Positions 1-7,434 of a DNA stretch of 64,000 nt are shown here, piece after piece. The translations under genes were made by a program, and so were the position numbers. Position 1 is the first letter of the stretch; each line of letters begins with the position of its first letter. The notes under the pieces were generated by a model. The model saw nothing but the letters and a program-made list of their open reading frames with translations, made no database searches and was not told the DNA's origin. Source of the DNA: Hydrogenimonas urashimensis (lineage in GTDB: Bacteria > Campylobacterota > Campylobacteria > Campylobacterales > Hydrogenimonadaceae); NCBI RefSeq assembly GCF_016593255.1, contig NZ_AP023212.1, positions 372,001 to 436,000 of the forward strand. The letters are read 5' to 3'.

Positions 1-373
1 TTGTGGAAGGCATTTTAAAGCCTTTCGATGCCCAGATGGGCCCGGCATCCATCGCCTCTTCCGCCTGGAGAAGGGTGACGCCCCATTCGGTTTCTTTTCG
101 CAGAATCGCCCAATCAAGCGAGCTGGGCCCACGGTCGCCGGGAGGACCGGGATGGACGATAAGGGTGGGGATGTTTCGCCAGATGGTTTCGGGCACCTTT
201 TGCGTCAGATAGGGGCAGAGAATCAGTGAGGGTTTCCAAAGCGCCACCGCCTCCTCCATCAACCGGGGCGATCGGGCATACTCCACGCTCACCTCATGGC
301 CCAGATCCTCCAAGCGGCAAAAGACCTGCTGTGTCAGGGAGTTGAAGGTGCTTACCAGCAGGAGAATGCGCAT
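1..373 (-). CDS. hypX: HypX/HoxX-like hydrogenase maturation factor, N-terminal part (runs off the window)
   Basis: The minus strand is open from an ATG at 373 to the window edge (124 codons), starting MRILLLVSTFNSL. Residues 74-90 read HPGPPGDRGPSSLDWAI, the hallmark of the formyl-tetrahydrofolate-binding N-terminal domain of HypX. In the family this domain is followed by an enoyl-CoA-hydratase-like domain, which would lie outside the window; HypX makes the CO ligand of the [NiFe] active site from a one-carbon donor when oxygen is present. The start lies two bases beyond the hypE stop, so it is probably the last visible gene of the nickel transporter-hypBCDE transcript. The rest of the gene cannot be judged here. 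Confidence 0.85.
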   Translation of the reverse strand, partial: MRILLLVSTFNSLTQQVFCRLEDLGHEVSVEYARSPRLMEEAVALWKPSLILCPYLTQKVPETIWRNIPTLIVHPGPPGDRGPSSLDWAILRKETEWGVTLLQAEEAMDAGPIWASKGFKMPST

Positions 374-375
374 TC

Positions 376-1377
376 TCAGCAGATCCTCGGCAACAGTTCT
401 CCCGTGGGCCAGTCAAGAAAGCGTCGGGTTCCCCAGGGGCTGTTGAGCACCACCTTGCCTGGATAGTCGCCCTTTACCTCTCCGATTCGCATCGCCATTT
501 CACCGCCCGGGAAAGCTTCGAGAATTTCCAAGACCAAAGGTACGTCGGCAGGGTCAAGCGCCATGACGAAGGTGCCCTCGTTGGCCAAAAAGGCGGGTTC
601 GAACCCCAGCAGTTCGCAAATGCCCCGCACTTCGTCGCTCACGGGGATCTCCTCTTCCTCGATTTCGATGCAAAGGTTATTGGCATCCGCCCATTCGTTG
701 AGCACCGCAGCCAGCCCGCCCCTGGTGGCATCCCGCAGGGCGTGGGGCATGATGCCCGCATCCAGCAGCGACGCCACGTGGGGCCATAGAGAGGCGCAGT
801 CACTTTTCAGTGCACTTTGAAGCTCCATCCCCTCCCTGGCGGCGAAGATCGCCGCGCCATGACGCCCGATATCGCGGCTGACGACGATGGCGTCTCCCTG
901 GCGGATTTCGTTTATACCGATCCCCTCGCACTGCCGTTCCCCGATGCCGCTGGTGGTGATGAAAAGGCCGTCCACACTTCCCTTGGGCACCACTTTCGTA
1001 TCGCCGCTGACGATAATCGCCCCGTTGAGGGCCAACTCCTTTTTGACGGAACGGACGATCTTCTCGAGACTTCGCATCTCCAAGCCCTCTTCGATCACCA
1101 CCGAAAGAGAGAGATAGCGCGGCTTCCCCCCCATCATCGCCAGGTCGTTGCAGGTGCCGCAGACGCTCAGTTTGCCGATGTCACCCCCCGGGAAAAAGAG
1201 GGGCGTGACGGTGAAACTGTCGGTGGTGAAGGCGGGGCGCTGCAATGTTTCCAAGATCGCCGCATCTTCACCGCGGTCTAGAATTTCGTTGCCAAAATGA
1301 CGCCAGAAAACCTCTTTGATCAATGCATGATTCTCCGCTCCGCCGTTGCCCTGGGCCAGAGTAATGGTCTTTTTCAT
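376..1377 (-). CDS. hypE: Hydrogenase maturation protein HypE (carbamoyl dehydratase)
   Basis: HypE dehydrates the carbamoyl group received from HypF on its C-terminal cysteine to a thiocyanate, the source of the two CN ligands of the [NiFe] centre. The C terminus is PRIC, with the acceptor cysteine as last residue, and the N terminus MKKTITLAQGNGG is family-typical. I chose the ATG at 1377 because GGAG lies nine bases upstream; an in-frame ATG at 1392 would add five residues but has a poor ribosome site. Full length (333 aa). It follows hypD by about 25 bp. Confidence 0.95.
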   Translation of the reverse strand: MKKTITLAQGNGGAENHALIKEVFWRHFGNEILDRGEDAAILETLQRPAFTTDSFTVTPLFFPGGDIGKLSVCGTCNDLAMMGGKPRYLSLSVVIEEGLEMRSLEKIVRSVKKELALNGAIIVSGDTKVVPKGSVDGLFITTSGIGERQCEGIGINEIRQGDAIVVSRDIGRHGAAIFAAREGMELQSALKSDCASLWPHVASLLDAGIMPHALRDATRGGLAAVLNEWADANNLCIEIEEEEIPVSDEVRGICELLGFEPAFLANEGTFVMALDPADVPLVLEILEAFPGGEMAMRIGEVKGDYPGKVVLNSPWGTRRFLDWPTGELLPRIC

Positions 1378-1402
1378 CCAACGATGCTCCATAGCTTTAT
1401 TA

Positions 1403-2548
1403 TCATTTCAGCAAATCCCCATATTTGTAGTAAGCGGCGCAGGCGCCTTCGCTGCTGACCATACAGCTTCCCAGAGGTTTTGAGGGGGTGCAGGCGGTGC
1501 CGAAGACCTGGCATTCGGTGGGCTCGGCCATGCCCCGTAATATATCGCCGCAGATACAGAGTTTATGGTCTTCGATCTCTTCGACCGGCAGGATATCGGC
1601 ATAGACTCTCTCCGCATCGAGATGGGCATACGCCTCCCGAAGTTTCAAGGCGCTATGGGGGATATTTCCCAACCCCCGCCATTTGAAAAGCCCCCGTTTT
1701 TCGAAAATCTTCTCGATCTGTTTTTGGGCTGTGAGATTGCCCTCCATCGTCACGCTGCGCCTGTACTGAATCTCCAGCGCGCAGCGGTTTTGAACGAATT
1801 GTCGTACCAGCATCCAAACCCCTTCCATCACATCCACCGGCTCGAAGCCGCTGACCACCACCGGCCGACCGTAGCGCTTGGGGAACTCTTTGTAGATTTT
1901 GGCGCCGGCGATCACGCTGACATGGCTGGGGCCGATGAAAGCGTCGATGCGGTTGTTGTAACTGTCGATATGCTCGTCACGGCTGTCGATGAGTTCGCGC
2001 ATCACTTCCGGGACGGTGACATGGTTGATATGATAGAGCAGATTCTTCACCCCCAGCTTTTCGGCCCGATCGATGAGCGCCGCGGTCATCGGCGTGGTGG
2101 TCTCAAAACCGATGGCGAAGAAGATCACGGTTTTATCCGGGTTCTCTTTGGCGATCTTCAGTGCATCCAGAGGCGAATAGACGAAACGCACATCCGCCCC
2201 TTCGCTTCTGGCCTGTTGCAAGGAGCCTCGAGAACCCGGAACTTTGATCATATCTCCAAGTGTCACCAGAATGACGTCAGGCTGCCTGGCCAAAATAGTG
2301 GCATGGTCGATCCGCTCTTTGGGCATGATGCAGACCGGACAACCGGGACCGTGGATGAAACGGATGCTCTCTGGCAGCAACTGCTTGAGCCCATACTTCA
2401 TGATGGTATGTGTATGGCCGCCGCATACTTCCATGATATTGACCGGCTTTTGCAGTCCCTTCGCCTCATTGTAAATGAGTTTCGCCAATGCCTTAATGGT
2501 GTCGGGATCTCTAAAATCATCATAAAGATTTTTCAGTTCCAACCGCAT
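1403..2548 (-). CDS. hypD: Hydrogenase maturation protein HypD
   Basis: HypD is the iron-sulfur scaffold on which, with HypC, the Fe(CN)2CO unit is assembled. The 381-residue product has the expected motifs: MEVCGGHTH near residue 40, GPGCPVC near residue 70, an IGFETT segment in the middle, and C-terminal cysteines (CICGDIL, then ECQVFGTACTP) that bind the [4Fe-4S] cluster in the family. Length is normal. It lies between hypC and hypE on the same transcript, separated from hypC by a short purine-rich tract at 2555-2583. Confidence 0.96.
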   Translation of the reverse strand: MRLELKNLYDDFRDPDTIKALAKLIYNEAKGLQKPVNIMEVCGGHTHTIMKYGLKQLLPESIRFIHGPGCPVCIMPKERIDHATILARQPDVILVTLGDMIKVPGSRGSLQQARSEGADVRFVYSPLDALKIAKENPDKTVIFFAIGFETTTPMTAALIDRAEKLGVKNLLYHINHVTVPEVMRELIDSRDEHIDSYNNRIDAFIGPSHVSVIAGAKIYKEFPKRYGRPVVVSGFEPVDVMEGVWMLVRQFVQNRCALEIQYRRSVTMEGNLTAQKQIEKIFEKRGLFKWRGLGNIPHSALKLREAYAHLDAERVYADILPVEEIEDHKLCICGDILRGMAEPTECQVFGTACTPSKPLGSCMVSSEGACAAYYKYGDLLK

Positions 2549-2554
2549 CCAACC

Positions 2555-2583
2555 CCTCTCTTACTACTAATCTCTTACATCTG
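2555..2583 (-). repeat. Purine-rich intergenic GTAAGAGA tract, copy 1
   Basis: Between hypC and hypD the coding strand reads a purine-rich string with GTAAGAGA twice. It belongs with similar tracts at 2879-2902, 9460-9487 and 13507-13541. All lie in gene gaps on the coding strand of this hydrogenase island. Function unknown; replication slippage products or a short dispersed repeat are both possible. Confidence 0.4.
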
Positions 2584-2585
2584 AT

Positions 2586-2864
2586 TCATCCCGAACAGTT
2601 GTTCCCATCCAGTATCGCCTGCCGCTTCTGCTCCTCATCCATCAGCGCCAAAATCTCCTTGTAGGTTTCGATGGATGCCAGCGCCTCCTCTTCACTGATG
2701 ATATTCATGGCAAAGCCGATATGAATCAGCACATAGTCACCGATCTTCACCTCGTTTTCGATGAAATCGATCCCCACTTCCCGCTGCACACCCATCGTAT
2801 CGACCACCGCCGTGGCTTTTTCTTTGTCGATTTTGACCACCTTACTCGGAATGGACAAACACAC
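2586..2864 (-). CDS. hypC: Hydrogenase maturation chaperone HypC
   Basis: A small chaperone (92 aa) that works with HypD to build and hand over the Fe(CN)2CO moiety to the hydrogenase large subunit. The N terminus is MCLSIPSKVV; Cys2 is the essential iron-binding residue after removal of the initiator methionine. The region IGDYVLIHIGFAMN is the OB-like core of the HypC/HupF family. Length is normal. It lies 29 bp after hypB and before hypD on the same strand. Confidence 0.95.
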   Translation of the reverse strand: MCLSIPSKVVKIDKEKATAVVDTMGVQREVGIDFIENEVKIGDYVLIHIGFAMNIISEEEALASIETYKEILALMDEEQKRQAILDGNNCSG

Positions 2865-2878
2865 AACACCCTCCCATC

Positions 2879-2902
2879 GCTATCTATTACTTCTTACCTC
2901 AT
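2879..2902 (-). repeat. Purine-rich intergenic GTAAGAAG tract, copy 2
   Basis: The tract begins inside the hypB stop region (AGG TAA) and runs into the hypB-hypC gap as GTAAGAAGTAATAG. It resembles the tract before the hupL-like stop at 13507-13541. Seen by eye only. Confidence 0.4.
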
Positions 2903-3658
2903 TTTCCGCTTGAACTCAATCCACTCGATCACCCGCTCTATCGTTTCAGGCTTCTTGATGTTCACTTCCAAAATATCCACCCCGGGTTTGATCTTTCTCG
3001 CTTCGTTCTTTTCGTGGTCGATGTCGTAATCGAAATAAGGAAGCAGGTCGGTTTTGGTAATGAGTACCAGATCGGCCTGGCGGAACATGACGGGGTACTT
3101 TTCGATCTTGTCGCTTCCTTCGGGCACGCTGACTAGAACGATGTTCAGGTGTGTACCCACATCGTAGCTCGCGGGACATACCAGGTTGCCTACATTCTCC
3201 ACGAAACAGACGTCGATTTCATCCAGCGGCATATCGTGAAGCCCTTTATGGACCATGAAAGCATCCAGATGGCAGGCACTTCCCGTTGTAATCTGATACG
3301 CCGGTATCCCTTTGGCTTTGAGCCTCTCGGCGTCCCGGTTGGTCTCCAGGTCCCCTTCGATGACGCCGAACTTGAAAGGCGCCATCTCGGCCATCTTCTC
3401 CAATAGCGTCGTCTTTCCACTGCCCGGAGAGCTCATCAGGTTGATCGCCAGCACATTGTGGGCATCGAAATGGGCACGGTTGTGCGCCGCTTCGTGGTCG
3501 TTTTTGTCCAGAATCTTCTGAATCACCGAAATGGTCTTGGCATCGTTGAGCTGCGGATTGTGATGCAGATGCTCATGGGCCTTCTGATGCTCGTGAGAGT
3601 GATGGTCGTGGTCATGATGTTCGTGTCCGGCAATGGAACATCCGCAGTCTTTACACAT
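2894..3658 (-). CDS. hypB: Hydrogenase nickel-insertion GTPase HypB
   Basis: HypB is the GTPase that delivers nickel to the hydrogenase large-subunit precursor. The N terminus is MCKDCGC, the high-affinity CxxCGC nickel site, followed at residues 12-33 by a histidine-rich stretch (about twelve His) that can store nickel. The P-loop SSPGSGKTT lies near residues 76-84, and ENVGNLVCP, a metal-binding GTPase-domain motif, is in the middle. Normal length (254 aa). It follows the nickel transporter gene by 25 bp; no hypA, its usual partner, is visible in the window. Confidence 0.96.
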   Translation of the reverse strand: MCKDCGCSIAGHEHHDHDHHSHEHQKAHEHLHHNPQLNDAKTISVIQKILDKNDHEAAHNRAHFDAHNVLAINLMSSPGSGKTTLLEKMAEMAPFKFGVIEGDLETNRDAERLKAKGIPAYQITTGSACHLDAFMVHKGLHDMPLDEIDVCFVENVGNLVCPASYDVGTHLNIVLVSVPEGSDKIEKYPVMFRQADLVLITKTDLLPYFDYDIDHEKNEARKIKPGVDILEVNIKKPETIERVIEWIEFKRKMR

Positions 3659-3683
3659 GTTTGACTCCTTGGATATTTCGAAT

Positions 3684-4331
3684 TTACACTAACATTTGTG
3701 AACCGACAAGCATCGAAACCGTTCCCGCGGTCGCAAATGCCAATCGGACGTTTCGTTTGCTAATCAGCAGGTTGTCGTTGACAAGAGAGATCAGGTAGCC
3801 AAAAATCATAAATACCAGCATCACTCCAAGAGTGAATGCCAGCACCATCCAGAGATTGACTTCGTTATGGGCAATGGCGCTCAGAGTCACCAACATTCCC
3901 CGCACACCGCCGATACCCATCAACGCTCCGATGGTCAGGGCCGAAGCGGTGCGCTTTTCGAAATCGGCATCGTCATGGTCGTGCGCTTTGCCGAACCAGA
4001 TATGGATATGCTCCTTGCCCCGGTGGCTGTGGACGCCAAGCTGGATTCGGTCCGTCGCCGCCATAAAGAGCAGGTAGATGCCGATGAGAAGAATGACGGA
4101 TGAGGAGATGACATCCCCATAGGCCAGAATCTCTTCGCTCAAATCGATATGCTGGAGTATTTTGGCGAAGATGAAGAGACTGATGCCGTGCCCAACGGCG
4201 AAAGCCAGGGTGATCCATAGGGTTTTGGCACGGCTTTTGCCGATGGAGAAATCGGCGATCGCCGTCAGATGGTCCGGTCCGAACGCATGCAATACCCCAT
4301 ACCAGAACATAATGGCGTAACCAATCGACAT
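3684..4331 (-). CDS. NicO/NiCoT-type nickel transporter of the hydrogenase operon
   Basis: A 215-residue polytopic inner-membrane protein with about six hydrophobic segments. HAFGPDH at residues 15-21 fits the HX4DH metal signature of nickel/cobalt permeases. A hydrophilic loop around residues 115-135 is rich in His and Asp (HSHRGKEHIHIWFGKAHDHDD split over the loop), as expected for a nickel transporter. It is the first gene of the hypBCDE-hypX transcript, so nickel for the hydrogenase is the likely substrate. A palindrome lies just upstream at 4346-4359. Substrate is inferred from context. Confidence 0.8.
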   Translation of the reverse strand: MSIGYAIMFWYGVLHAFGPDHLTAIADFSIGKSRAKTLWITLAFAVGHGISLFIFAKILQHIDLSEEILAYGDVISSSVILLIGIYLLFMAATDRIQLGVHSHRGKEHIHIWFGKAHDHDDADFEKRTASALTIGALMGIGGVRGMLVTLSAIAHNEVNLWMVLAFTLGVMLVFMIFGYLISLVNDNLLISKRNVRLAFATAGTVSMLVGSQMLV

Positions 4332-4345
4332 GCCAACCTCTTTAG

Positions 4346-4359
4346 TGAATACTTATTCA
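4346..4359 (-). promoter_or_regulatory. Palindromic operator upstream of the nickel transporter-hyp operon
   Basis: On the minus strand the site reads TGAATAAGTATTCA, with perfect 6-bp arms. It lies 14 bp upstream of the transporter ATG and just downstream of a TACAAT -10 candidate, so a bound protein would block transcription. A near-identical palindrome (TGAATGACTATTCA) occupies the hydA promoter at 13213-13226. A TetR-family factor is a reasonable ligand by site size. Confidence 0.6.
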
Positions 4360-4381
4360 GTTTTTTCTTATTGTAACGCGC

Positions 4382-4387
4382 TATGAT
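4382..4387 (+). promoter_or_regulatory. -10 box abutting the start of the IS1595-like gene
   Basis: TATGAT lies six bases before the ATG at 4394, and no Shine-Dalgarno sequence is present. Transcription would start at or next to the ATG, giving a leaderless mRNA, unless the second ATG at 4397 is used. The promoter shares its 62-bp region with the divergent hyp operon. Confidence 0.35.
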
Positions 4388-4393
4388 AAAACC

Positions 4394-5107
4394 ATGATGA
4401 AAGAACGTTATTCCTGTTTAAAAAACGGACTAAATTTTTCCAAATGTTGCTTCTACTGCGGTGCAGCGGTCTATCGACTTTCAGACGGTCGCATCAAGTG
4501 CCGGGCTTGCCGTCGGCGCTACTCTCCCAAAAAAATCTGCCGTCGGTTGACCCTGGCACAATCCTTTTGCCGTAACCAGAGCGTCAAAGCGGCTGTGGAG
4601 CAACTCGGAATCAGTTACGTCAGCGCCAAAAACTTCTACGACCATCTTAGAAAATCTCTTTTGCCGCTGCTCGAAAGTGACTACGAAGCGGCCCGTGAGC
4701 AGGTGGAGCAATACGAAGAGACCCTCTATCTCGATCACAACAAACGCCGCGACAAGCGCTATATATTCGATGCCCAGAATTTTCTGACCTTCGTCTACGG
4801 AAACAGGGTTTACAACATTCTCATGCCCTCTCTTGAGCGTTACAAAACCACGCTGCTCGAGGACGGTATGCACGAACAGTACTGGAAAGAGTTTTCCCGT
4901 TTTCTCATTTTCCACCGTATCGCAAGGCTGGAGAGTCACGACAATGCCATCGAGCGTTTTCGACACTATTTCGATGGATTCATGAAGCCCTATCGTGGAG
5001 TGGATAGGGAAAATTTCATCTATTATCTAAAGGAAGCGGAGTTCAAATTCAACTACAAAGAAAAGTGTTTCGAGAAACTTATCGATCTTCTTCGACGGGC
5101 AGATTGA
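4394..5107 (+). CDS. IS1595-like transposase-derived zinc-ribbon protein
   Basis: 237 residues. The N terminus has a zinc ribbon (C19xxC22 and C36xxC39) and a helix-turn-helix-like segment near residues 60-90, as in IS1595/ISXO2 transposases. The C terminus (PYRGVDRENF, YYLKEAEFKFN) matches the end of that family. The first catalytic Asp region reads YEETLYLDH, not a clear DET, and I cannot identify an intact DDE triad. No terminal inverted repeats are evident. It lies between two hydrogenase transcripts, overlaps hypF tail-to-tail by 29 bp, and shares a promoter region with the hyp operon. A domesticated DNA-binding regulator is possible; function unproven. Confidence 0.6.
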   Translation: MMKERYSCLKNGLNFSKCCFYCGAAVYRLSDGRIKCRACRRRYSPKKICRRLTLAQSFCRNQSVKAAVEQLGISYVSAKNFYDHLRKSLLPLLESDYEAAREQVEQYEETLYLDHNKRRDKRYIFDAQNFLTFVYGNRVYNILMPSLERYKTTLLEDGMHEQYWKEFSRFLIFHRIARLESHDNAIERFRHYFDGFMKPYRGVDRENFIYYLKEAEFKFNYKEKCFEKLIDLLRRAD

Positions 5108-7391
5108 GCGCATACCAGACCTGTCCCAAGGCGATGCCTCCGTCGTTGGGCGGCAGTTGTTCGGGCAGCATAAGCTCTCTATCCTGCAGCAGGGGCAAAA
5201 CTTTCTCCATCAGTGTCCTATTTTGAAAGACCCCGCCGGTGAGAATGAGAGGTAGATTGGGATGAGAATCGGAGAGGGAGACGATAATCTCTGCCAATGC
5301 CTGAATAAAAGCCGCTGCCGGGACAAGACGCCCTTCAATCAATCGGCGAAGCAGCGGTTCCCAGTCGATAATTCCATCCTTCACCACCAACAATTCTCCC
5401 AATTCTCCATTTTCCGTCGTCCATTTTCCATCTTTACTAGCCTGCGCCTCCAGAAGCAAGCCGCTTTCCCCCTCGTAGCTGATTTGTTGACAAAGCCCCA
5501 TCAGCGAAGCCACACCGTCGAAAAGCCGTCCCATGGAGCTGGTTGTCGGCACGTTGGCGCCCCGCTCCCAGGCTCTGTGCAGCAGGCGAATCTCTTCGGG
5601 TCGAAAAGATTCGACCGTCGGGTTGCGTAGAGCCAGTACCTCCTCCAGCTCCAAAAACTCGAAAAGCAGCGCCAGGGCCACCCGCCTGGGCTCCTTGACC
5701 GCCTTTTCGCCACCCAGCAGCCGAAAGGGGCGCAATGACGCGATGCGTTCGAAACCGTATACATCCACGATCATCGCTTCGCCACCCCATATCGTGCCAT
5801 CCTCTCCGTAACCGGTGCCGTCCCAGACGATCGCCAACGCCTTCTCGCGCCATCCGTGCTCCGCCATCACCGCCAACGCGTGGGCATAGTGGTGTTGTAC
5901 TTTTTGAAGCATGAGAGGCAAGAGAGGATTTTTGGTCTTTCTTTGGGCCCATTTCGTGCTTTCGTAAAGGGGGTGCAGGTCGGTGACAACGGTTTGGGGC
6001 TTGAACTCGTAGAAACGTTCGAAGGTTTTGACGGTTCGATCGAAATACTCCATCGCCTCAAGACTTCCCAGGTCACCGATATGGGGACTGACGACGATTT
6101 TGTTGCCAAAAGTCAGCGTGATGGTATTTTTCTGGTTGGCCCCCACTCCCAGGATGGGCTTGTCGACCGTTTTGTCGAAGGTCAATGTCAGGGGCGTGAT
6201 GCCTCGGGCCACCCGGAGCCACTGCACGCGTCCATCGACGATTTGCGCCACACTGTCGTCGCAGGCGTTGACAATCTCCCTGTCGTGATCGAGCAGGCCG
6301 TCGACGACATTCCCCAGTTTTTTTCGCAACTCTTCACCGTCGCGGATGATCGGCTCGTCGCTGAGATTGGCACTGGTCGCCACGATAGGCACATCCAGAT
6401 GCTCGAAAAGGAGATGGTGCAGCGGCGTATAAGGCAACATCAAGCCGATGCGGTCGATTCCCGGGGCGACGGGTGAATCGTTCAAAATACTTTGTGTACA
6501 GAAAGCTTGTCTCAATAACACGATGGGGCGCTCTTTTGAAAGCAGCAGCGAGCGCTCGTTTTCATCCATTTGCGCCAGCCCTTCGGCCATCTTGAGATCT
6601 TTGACCATCAGGGCGAAAGGTTTGGCAGGACGACGCTTGCGGCGACGCAACTCGGCCACCGCTTCGGCATGGGTTGCGTCGCATATCAGATGAAAACCGC
6701 CCAACCCTTTGATGGCTACGATCTCTCCATTGCGTATCCGCCGTACGACTTTCTCGATCAGTTCACCCTGTTCTCCTTCTTCCTTTCTCCATTCACCCCG
6801 GTCATCCTTGCATAATAGCGATAGAGTGGGCCCGCATTCGGGACAGGCGATGGGCTGGGCATGGTAGCGGCGGCTTGTCGGGTCTTCGTATTCCGTTTTG
6901 CAGGCATCGCACATGGAAAAAGATGCCATGGAGGTGTTGGGCCGGTCGTAGGGAACGGTACGGATGATGGAGTAGCGGGGTCCGCAATCGGTGCAGGTTA
7001 TGAAAGGATGGCCGAAGCGTCGGTTGGCCGGATCGCGCATTTCGGCCAGACAGGTGTAGCAAACCGCGATATCGGGGCTGACGGCTGTCGATTTCTCGGC
7101 GGTGGCTTGGGAAGAGAGAATTTCGAAACACTCATAACCGTGAGAGGGAATCTGGCGCACTTCCATCCCGTCAATGCGGGACAAAGGGGGCAACGCTTGT
7201 GGCAAAGCCTCCAAAAAATTCTTCAGTTTTCGCTCTTCTCCTTCGACAACCGCTTCCACCCCTTTTTCGTCATTTCGGACAAACCCTTTCAGCCCATGGC
7301 GCAGTGCCAGACGATAGAAGAAGGGACGGAATCCGACTCCCTGAACAATGCCATGAAAGAAGAGTCGATAAGAAGAAAGGTTTTGAGGCAT
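5079..7391 (-). CDS. hypF: Carbamoyltransferase HypF
   Basis: HypF uses carbamoyl phosphate and ATP to carbamoylate HypE, the first step of cyanide ligand synthesis. Domains in order: acylphosphatase (residues 13-23, HGIVQGVGFRP), two zinc fingers (CYTC with CTDC, CDAC with CPEC, about 110-190), a YrdC-like domain, and a Kae1-like C-terminal domain ending with LTGGVFQNRT near residue 717 and NDGGIALGQ. Length (770 aa) is normal. Two short in-frame segments, GEWRKEEGEQGEL near 200 and GKWTTENGELGEL near 656, resemble each other in protein and DNA. It follows hydE on the same strand. Confidence 0.96.
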   Translation of the reverse strand: MPQNLSSYRLFFHGIVQGVGFRPFFYRLALRHGLKGFVRNDEKGVEAVVEGEERKLKNFLEALPQALPPLSRIDGMEVRQIPSHGYECFEILSSQATAEKSTAVSPDIAVCYTCLAEMRDPANRRFGHPFITCTDCGPRYSIIRTVPYDRPNTSMASFSMCDACKTEYEDPTSRRYHAQPIACPECGPTLSLLCKDDRGEWRKEEGEQGELIEKVVRRIRNGEIVAIKGLGGFHLICDATHAEAVAELRRRKRRPAKPFALMVKDLKMAEGLAQMDENERSLLLSKERPIVLLRQAFCTQSILNDSPVAPGIDRIGLMLPYTPLHHLLFEHLDVPIVATSANLSDEPIIRDGEELRKKLGNVVDGLLDHDREIVNACDDSVAQIVDGRVQWLRVARGITPLTLTFDKTVDKPILGVGANQKNTITLTFGNKIVVSPHIGDLGSLEAMEYFDRTVKTFERFYEFKPQTVVTDLHPLYESTKWAQRKTKNPLLPLMLQKVQHHYAHALAVMAEHGWREKALAIVWDGTGYGEDGTIWGGEAMIVDVYGFERIASLRPFRLLGGEKAVKEPRRVALALLFEFLELEEVLALRNPTVESFRPEEIRLLHRAWERGANVPTTSSMGRLFDGVASLMGLCQQISYEGESGLLLEAQASKDGKWTTENGELGELLVVKDGIIDWEPLLRRLIEGRLVPAAAFIQALAEIIVSLSDSHPNLPLILTGGVFQNRTLMEKVLPLLQDRELMLPEQLPPNDGGIALGQVWYALNLPVEEDR
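5387..5429 (-). repeat. In-frame 43-bp repeat in hypF, copy A
   Basis: Encodes about residues 655-669 of HypF (GKWTTENGELGELL). About 31 of 43 bases match copy B at 6755-6797 when aligned by hand without gaps, and both are read in the same frame. The sequence is rich in GGA and GAA. Confidence 0.45.
6755..6797 (-). repeat. In-frame 43-bp repeat in hypF, copy B
   Basis: Encodes about residues 199-212 of HypF (GEWRKEEGEQGELI), between the zinc fingers and the YrdC-like domain. Similar to copy A at 5387-5429 in both DNA and peptide. Confidence 0.45.
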
Positions 7392-7434
7392 AATTTTTCA
7401 GAAAAAGAGATTTTTCCGATTGTAACATATCTGT

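Noticed and set aside
595-610. GGTTCGAACCCC resembling a tRNA T-arm
   Set aside because: It lies inside hypE coding sequence (the GFEPA part) and no acceptor or anticodon arms fit around it.
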